Shown: piece after piece, positions 57,641-64,000 of the stretch
How the letters are laid out: each line of letters starts with the position of its first letter
How positions within the stretch are numbered: the stretch's first letter is position 1
Assembly (NCBI GenBank): GCA_032622095.1
Contig: CP136063.1
Coordinates: forward strand, 203,967,934 to 204,031,933
Reading direction: 5' to 3'
DNA from: Siphonodentalium dalli
Lineage: Eukaryota > Mollusca > Scaphopoda > Gadilida > Siphonodentaliidae
Length of the DNA stretch: 64,000 bases
Notes under the pieces: generated by a model
What the model was told of the DNA's origin: nothing
The model's input: the letters and a program-made list of their open reading frames with translations, nothing else
The model's database searches: none
Program-made: the position numbers and the translations under genes

Positions 57641-58890
57641 GTTCCTTTGTAAGCCAATTCATTGTGTAATCAGCAAAAAAAAAATCTGCAATGAAGTCAA
57701 AATAGGTCTAATAGGAACGTCAAACAATTTTATTGATAGTTCTGTGTTGGATTCATTGACATCGAGAATGTTTGCCCTCAGAGGAAAGCTGGCTTTTAAT
57801 GCCTTATCAGCCATATTATGTGATGCTTGCTTCAAGCTGACTTTATGATTAATAATCGATCGAAAATATTTGTAATATTGTACTACTTCTATTCTAGTTT
57901 GAGAGACAGTAAAATTAAATAGTGAATAGTCTATTTTTTCTTGACAGAATATCACTGCTTTGGTTTTGTCAGTATTGATCTTTAACTTCGAATTATCACT
58001 GTATCCTGCCAGTGCATCCAAACAGGATTCCAGACCTTTTGTTTTAGAAAGTAAAATTATATCGTCTGCATACATTAACATATTGGTTTGGGTAGTTTTC
58101 TATTTTACTGGATAAGTGTGTTTAAAATTAAAAAAACTTGGGAAGTCATTAGAAAAATATTGAAAAGCAGAGGACTTAGAATGAAGACCTGTCTGACCCC
58201 TCTCAATGCAATAGGAGGTTACCGTTTTTGACCATACATTCTGGTTTCTGATACATGTCCTTTATAAGAGCATAGAATTTACCAGCAACACATAACTTCA
58301 ATAGTTTTTGGAAATACCCTGACAGCAAACAATATCGAATGCTTTTTAGAAATCTACAAAGCAACAAAATAATGGTTTTCTGTTGATATAAATATTTGTT
58401 CACGATTCTCTTAATGTATACATATGGTGGTCACATGTTCTATAATCAGGTCTGAATCCTACTTGGAACTTACTAAGCAAATCCTCTTTTTGAATGTGAT
58501 CATGTAATCGTTTCTGCAATACAGATGTGAATACTTTTCCAAGAGTCAGTTAGGCTGAGACATCTGTAATTCTCATATTCATTAAGTCATGATTTTATGT
58601 ATAAAGGACACCATTGAAATATTCCATTCTTTTTTTAAATGTAAATTCGCAAATAATTATATTGAATATTGATACTAGTGTGGGTAGAATTGTATGGCTG
58701 CCATTCTTGATGAACTAATTCAGAATAAAATTTATGCCAGGTTGCTTATTATGTTTCAATTTTAAGATACATGTACACACCTCAAGGCATTTAAATGGGA
58801 AATATAGAGGCTTTCTCTAATTCTCTGAGATATACCTCATCAGTTTCAATTCCTTTATAGATCTCAGTTAGGTTTCCATTTGTTTACAGA
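57641..58890 (-). pseudogene. LINE unit C: reverse transcriptase core
   Basis: Reverse transcriptase copies the element RNA into DNA at the nicked target. The frame at 57659-58081 opens with the catalytic motif YADD (58061-58072), followed by LKINTDKTKAVIFC (the block after the active site) and the thumb region. Just upstream, in broken frames, are FQKLLKLCVAGKFYALIKD with MYQKPECMVKNG (58203-58403), and a version of the GVRQG...LSPLLFNIF block. A VGFRPDYR-like remnant of finger motifs is near 58460. Stops between blocks make it inactive. Confidence 0.75.
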
Positions 58891-60085
58891 TTGGATTCTC
58901 ATGGGCTTGATTATTTCACAAACTATTGAGCTTGTGCCAAAAACTTCTTGAGTTTTCGTCATCGTGAGTATCTAATTCATTTATTAAGTTTGTCATCAAC
59001 ACTAGTTTGAGTTCTTTATAGTTTTCTTGTATTCTATCTTTAAATTATGAAAAGAGTGTCTTATACAGAAATTATTAGGGTTTGCTTGTAGTTTTCTACC
59101 AAATTATCTTAATTCCTGTTCATTGTGAAGCAATTACCATTGAACCATTTTTGCTTGTAGCGTTTTCTCAAACTGTTCATATTCTTTGTTGCTAAAATTA
59201 TTTATCACATCATCAACTGATAGATTATATGGTCTTCTATTATATAATTATACTCTTCAAGTAATTGTTTAGTATTTTCATCATTTATGGCAGCCATATA
59301 ATTATGCAAAACTGATTTATCACATGAATCATTTGCATGTGATTTCAATTAAATTTCAATCAGTTAGGTACATTTGACATCAGGCCCATCCATAATAAAG
59401 AATCATCGGACAACTCGTTTGGAGAAACATTGAAAAAAGAAACATCGAAAAACATTAGTTCTGACAATAAAATAATCAATGTGTACTATAGATAGTCTGA
59501 TATCCCTATGAAATACCCATTTTTCTTTTGTTAACAATTCGTGATTTGATGCAATACAAATTTAAATAATTGTTTTCCCTTTGGTATTGATTTCATTGTC
59601 TAGGTTTAACCTGGTGGTATCTATATCAGCTGTATAACCTAGGCTATCAATTGGTATATCATCTAAATGAAGATCACCGTCTGATTGTACCAAGTCATGT
59701 AACTCAGCTGTGAGAGCCGTAAAGTTACCCATTGAGAGAATGTGACTTAGGTTTAATATATACACATGCTAAATGTGCCTTCAAGTCCGTATATCTCCCT
59801 GTTGAGTTTTATAATTACAAAATATGGTTTTAGAACTAGTACTCTTACACTGTTTATTTCATACAAATAATATTATAAAATAAAGAATTATTCCACAAGA
59901 TCTTCTTACCTTCTTTCTATTATTGTTTTGCCATGTAGCATGTATTGATCAATAACATGGAAGATAAATTGATGACTCACTGGAAGTCCATGTCTCCACC
60001 AACCCAAATAAATCAAAATTGTTTGATTCAATTAAATCATCGACTTTTTCCTTGCTATAGCCATGACTATTCAACATGCAAACAT
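58891..60085 (-). pseudogene. LINE unit C: endonuclease and linker
   Basis: The frame at 59562-59765 reads SMGNFTALTAELHDLVQSDG, then DDIPIDSLGYTADI, the decayed version of unit A's GDFNART motif (here GNFTALT, so the catalytic Asp and Asn context is altered). The linker to the reverse transcriptase is recognisable by comparison with unit A but has many frameshifts. Confidence 0.6.
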
Positions 60086-60339
60086 TCCACATTATAACAA
60101 AGGTTCAATACAAATAGATATGAATGATAAACTCTTACACACAAAGCACCAGGATCAACAAGTGTGTATCCACATGAGTATATTCTCAATGGGGGAGCTC
60201 CCATCGTGGAATGACTAGATAATTGAGTTAATGTACTTCAAAACATTAAGGAAATATCATGGTAATGGATAGTAGGTAATTTGCTATATGTGTGTAAAAT
60301 ATATTATAGAATGGTTTTCGAGTTTCAGATATATTCTAA

Positions 60340-61320
60340 AAAAGGTTTTCAAGTATATTAAGCAAATTCTCTTTCCCAATGGGATCATATAATAGTTTCT
60401 ATAACAAAGATGTGAATACTTTTCCAAGAGAGCCAGTTAGACAGACTACTGAGACATGTGTAATTTTTACATTAATTTAAGTCACGTTTTTATATATGAA
60501 GGACGTCAGTAAGTATTCCATTCTTTTGGAAATGTAAGAATTCTATTGAATATTCTACTATTGTGGGTAGAAGTGTATGGCTGCCATGCTTGATGAACTC
60601 ATTCAGAATAAACTATATTGCAGGTTGCTTATTAAGTTTCAATTTTAAGATACATGTACGTACCTCAATGTATTTAAATGGGAAATCTGGATGTTTTTGT
60701 CTGATATATTTATCTCTAATTCTCGGAGATATACCTCATCGGTTTCATGTCCTCTATAGAGGTAAGTTATATAAGTTTCCATTTGTCTTTACTGATTGGA
60801 TTATCTTGAACTTGATTTCTCAAAGTATTGAGCTTGTTCCTTTTGTTATCGTGAGCATTTATTTAATCTATTAAGTTTGTCACCAACACTAGTTTCGACT
60901 TCTTTATGGTTCTCTTGTATTCTCTCCTTAAATTATGAAGAGTGTCTTATGCAGAAATTATTAGGGTTTGCTTGTAATTTTTTACCAAATGATCTCAGTT
61001 CCCTTTTCAGTGTGAAGCAATTACCATTGAACCATTTTTGTTTGCAGCGTTTTCTAAAAGTTTATTATTATTTTGATGTCTTAAATGCTACTGATCAATC
61101 TACGGCTTGTAGAATAATGCTACTAAAATTATGTGTCACATCATAAACTGATAGATTAGGGTCTTCTATTGTATAGTTATACTCTTCAAGTATTTATTTA
61201 GTATTTTCATCATTTATGGCAGCCGTATAATTCTACAGACTTGACTCATCCCATGTAAATTTGCCTGTCATTTCAATTAAGTTTTCACTGGAAGGGCTTT
61301 CCGTCATTTTAGGCACATTT
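60340..61320 (-). pseudogene. LINE unit B: linker and truncated reverse transcriptase start
   Basis: Aligned by eye to 62330-63355 of unit A; for example TGTGGGTAGAAGTGTATGGC at about 60563 corresponds to TGTGGGTAGAATTGTATGGC at about 62540. No open frame of useful length is retained on the minus strand. Homology to the reverse transcriptase stops near 60340, where the spacer leading to unit C begins. Confidence 0.55.
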
Positions 61321-61324
61321 GACC

Positions 61325-62046
61325 TCAGGCCCGTTCATAATAAAGAATGATCGGAAAACTCATTAGGAGAAACATTGAAAAAACAAAGCTTAAGTTCTGA
61401 AACAATAAAATAATCAATGGTGCTACATTCCTGTGTACTGTAGAAAGTCTGATATCCCGATGAGTCACCCATTTTTCTTCCATTAACAATGTCATTTTGA
61501 TGCAATACAAAATTCAATTCAATTTCCCTCTTGGGTATTGATTTCATTGTCTATGTTGAACCGGTGTGGTATCTCTATATCAGCTGTATAACCTAGGGTA
61601 TCATGTGACATATCATCTGAACGAAGATCACCGTCTGATTGTACAAAGTGAGGTACCTCAGCTGTGCGAGCATTACAGTCACCAATTGAGATGGTGTGAA
61701 TTAGGTTTAATTTATATACATGCTAAATGTGTGTCTTCTTCAGGTCCACGTATCTCCCTGTGGAGTTTTACAAGTATACAATATGGTTTTAGAACTTGTG
61801 CTGTTATACTGTTTGTTGCATACAAATTTTTTTTTAAATAAAGGATTATTCCGCAAGATCTTCTGGCTCCCTTTCTATATTTTTCTGGTCTGTAACATGT
61901 ATTGATCGATAACCTGGAAGATCAATTGATGACTCACTGGAAGTCCATGTCTCCATCAATCCAGAAGAATCAAAATTGTTTGATTCAATTAAATCATCGG
62001 CTTTTTCCTTGCTATAGCCGTGAATATTCAACATGCAACAATTCAA
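61325..62046 (-). pseudogene. LINE unit B: APE-type endonuclease
   Basis: The N-terminal frame (61846-62046) contains LMETWTSSESSIDLPGYRSI; the ET is the metal-binding Glu of APE-like endonucleases. The C-terminal part is split between frames (61325-61547), with QECSTIDYFIVSELK then the SDHSLL motif that carries the catalytic His. The GDFNAR region is frameshifted. The enzyme would nick the target site for insertion, but this copy is dead. Confidence 0.65.
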
Positions 62047-62329
62047 AAATCATAACAAAGGTTCAAAACAATTAGATATGAATGATAAACTCTTAATACA
62101 TAAATACTACTCAACAAGGACCAACACATGTGTATTCACATGAGTATATTCTCAATGGAGGAGCTCCCATCGTGGAAGTGACTAGATAATTGAGTTAATG
62201 TACTTCAAAACAGTAAGGAAATATCATCATAGTTATGGATAGTAGGTAGTATGCTACATGTATGTAAAATATATTATAGAAATGTTTTATAGCTTCAGAT
62301 ATATATATTTTTTAAGTTTTCAAGTTTAT

Positions 62330-62700
62330 TAAGCAATTTATCTTTCTCAAAGTGATCATATAATCGTTTTTGCAATAAAGATGTGAATTCTTTTCCAAGA
62401 CAGCCAGTTAGACAGACTGAGGCATGTGTAATTCTTACATTCATTTAAGTCACGTTTTTGTGAATGAAGGATGTCATTGCAATATTCCATTTTTTTGGAA
62501 ATGTACCTACGGAAAGAATTCTATTGAATAGTCGTACTATTGTGGGTAGAATTGTATGGCTGCCATGCTTGAACACATTCAGAATAAGATCTATTCCATG
62601 TTGCTTATTGCGTTTAAATTTTAAGATAATAATGTACCTCAAGACATTTAAATAAGAAATCTAGAGGCTTTTTATCTGAGAGATTTATCTCTAATTCTCT
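62330..62700 (-). pseudogene. LINE unit A: truncated start of the reverse transcriptase
   Basis: The frame at 62445-62642 reads KRNKQHGIDLILNVFKHG, then LPTIVRLFNRILSVGTFPKK and WNIAMTSFIHKN. This fits the first conserved blocks of LINE reverse transcriptases (K..PG.D.I, then the FP..W..A block). Homology ends at about 62330, before the catalytic YADD, where the unit-to-unit spacer begins. Confidence 0.7.
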
Positions 62701-62869
62701 GAGACATACCTCATCGGTTTCATGTCCTTTATAGAGTTCAGTTATATGTTTCCATTTTTTATACTGATTGGATTCTCTTGTATATGGTTTCTCAAACTAT
62801 TGAGCTTGTGCCAAAAACTTCTTAATTTTTTGTTATCATGATAATTTATTTCATTTAATAAGTTTGTCA

Positions 62870-63355
62870 TCAACTGTAGTCTCGACTTTTTATAGTTTTC
62901 TTGTATTCTCTCTTTAAATTATGAAAAGAGTGTCTTATACAGAAACTATTAGGGTTCGCTTGTAATGTTTTACCCAAAGATCTCAATTCCCTTTTCATTT
63001 TGAAGCAATTACCATTGAACAATTTTTGTTTGTTTACGTTTTCTAAAAGTTTTATTATTCTTTGTTGAATAGATATCTTAAATGTTACTGATCGATCGGC
63101 AGTTTGTAGAATAATGCTGCTAAAATTATGTGTCACATCATAAACTGATAGATTAGGGTCTCCTATTGTACGATTATACTCTTCAAATATTTGTTTAGTA
63201 TTCTCATCATTTATGGCAGCCGTATAATTCTGCATACTTGATTCATCCCATGTATATTTGCTTGCGACTTCAATTAAAATTTCACTGTAAGGGCTTTCCA
63301 TCATTTTAGGCACATTTGACCTCAGGCCCGTCCATAATAAAGAATGATCGGACAT
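62870..63355 (-). pseudogene. LINE unit A: end of endonuclease and linker (161 codons)
   Basis: The longest LINE frame left in the window. It opens with MSDHSLLWTGLRS, the SDH motif ending the endonuclease domain, and continues through a charged, helical linker (EYNRTIGDPNLSVYDVTHNF, LGKTLQANPNSFCIRHSF) that joins endonuclease to reverse transcriptase in this class. It is separated from the upstream endonuclease frame by a stop or frameshift at about 63360-63400. Confidence 0.75.
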
Positions 63356-63369
63356 CTAATTTGGAGGAG

Positions 63370-64000
63370 AAACATTGAAAAAAGAAACATCATAAAACAT
63401 TAGTTGACAATAAAATAATCAATGGTGCTACATTCCTGTGTACTGTAGAAAGCATGATATCCCAATGAGTCACCCAATTTTCTTCCGTTAACAATTCGTG
63501 ATTTTGATGAAATACAAAATTCAATAATTTTTTCCCTTTGTTTATTGATTTCATTCTCTAGGTTTAATCGGAGTGGTATCTCTATATCAGCTGTATAACC
63601 TAGGATATCTTTTGGCATATCATCTAAATGACGATCACCGTCTGATTGTACAAAGTCAGGTAACTCAGCTGTGCGAGCATTAAAGTCACCCATTGAGAGA
63701 ATGTGACTTAGGTTTAATATATATACATGCTAAATGTGTCTTCAAGTCCGCATATCTCCCTGTGGAGTTTTACAAGTATACAATATGGTTTTAGAACTAA
63801 TGTTGTTATACTGTTCGCTTCATACAAATAATTTTGTAAATAAAGAATTATTCCACAAGATCTTCTGGCTCCCTTCTTTCTATTATTTTTTCTGCCCTGT
63901 AACATGTATTGATCGATAACCTGGAAGATCAATTGATGACTCACTGGAAGTCCATGTCTCCATCAACCCAAAGGAATCAAAATTGTTTGATTCAATTAAA
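63370..64000 (-). pseudogene. LINE unit A: APE-type endonuclease, runs off the window
   Basis: Three overlapping pieces make up the domain. ESNNFDSFGLMETWTSSESS is at the window edge, then RRSCGIILYLQNYLYEANSI (63714-63944), then MGDFNARTAELPDFVQSDGD...NGRKLGDSLGYHAFYSTQEC and STIDYFIVN (63400-63693). GDFNAR carries catalytic Asp and Asn, so the active-site motifs survive here although the frame is broken at least twice. The first ~45 bp of the domain lie beyond the window. Confidence 0.75.

Larger units (their letters stand above)
56690..64000 (-). mobile_element. Decayed LINE with its 5' half repeated in tandem
   Basis: On the minus strand, three successive units start with the same endonuclease. 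Unit A runs from beyond the window edge to about 62050, B from about 62045 to 60090, and C from about 60085 onward. Unit starts are about 1.96-2.01 kb apart (TTCAATTAAA landmark at 63991 and 61984; ACATGC at 62031 and 60074). A and B break off inside the reverse transcriptase; only C continues through the catalytic core, thumb, C-terminal finger and 3' untranslated region. All are riddled with stops and frameshifts. The domain order APE endonuclease - reverse transcriptase - Cys/His C-terminus places it among jockey/CR1-like non-LTR retrotransposons; the exact clade is not assigned. Confidence 0.8.

Overview
This window looks like non-coding DNA from an animal nuclear genome. It is AT-rich, almost every open frame is under about 100 codons, there are no ribosome-binding sites or operons, and it is crowded with eukaryotic transposon relics. 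Two tRNA-headed SINEs end in CAAT repeats and a 3' domain of a kind common in molluscs. Together with the LINE types and dense MITE and Helitron content, this suggests a mollusc or another lophotrochozoan. That is an inference from style, not a species identification.

No intact host gene was found. The only host-gene-like piece is a possible C2H2 zinc-finger exon at 37421-37627 (minus). All other recognisable coding sequence belongs to LINE retrotransposons: a decayed LINE whose 5' half is repeated in tandem at 56.7-64 kb (minus), and 3' fragments at 41.1-41.75 kb and 50.5-50.96 kb (both plus).

Layout. 0.15-0.49 kb: TTAA-flanked foldback element. 7.2-7.5 kb: first copy of a dispersed repeat also seen at 26.9, 27.5 and 29.0 kb. 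9.8 kb: 71-bp duplication. 11.6 kb: G-rich 28-bp minisatellite. 12.9 kb: foldback. 13.6-16.6 kb: paired direct repeats, a TTAA hairpin element and a minus-strand SINE. 17.6-18.06 kb: second TTAA hairpin element. 19.05-20.45 kb: two Helitrons joined head to tail. 20.6-22.8 kb: a diverged duplication carrying a MITE with an 8-bp target duplication, then a 413-bp terminal-inverted-repeat element. 24.7-26.8 kb: 58 copies of a 36-bp minisatellite. 30.4-31.8 kb: a cluster of four palindromic elements. 38.6-39.2 kb: two more. 43.8-46.9 kb: a TTAA hairpin element, a 1.77-kb inverted-repeat element nested in an older repeat, and a SINE. 47.0-48.9 kb: more foldbacks. 51.9-52.5 kb: an uninterrupted copy of the repeat that hosts the nested element. 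53.2 kb: a near-perfect palindrome. 54.7-56.4 kb: a 115-bp satellite. 56.7-64.0 kb: the tandem LINE.

The most interesting signal is a family of 67-bp hairpins, nine modules at five loci, carried by TTAA-flanked piggyBac-like mini-elements. The hairpin looks better conserved than the terminal repeats, and its stem shows paired (compensating) base changes between copies. Nothing here was checked against a database; all family names rest on motifs, termini and target duplications read by eye.
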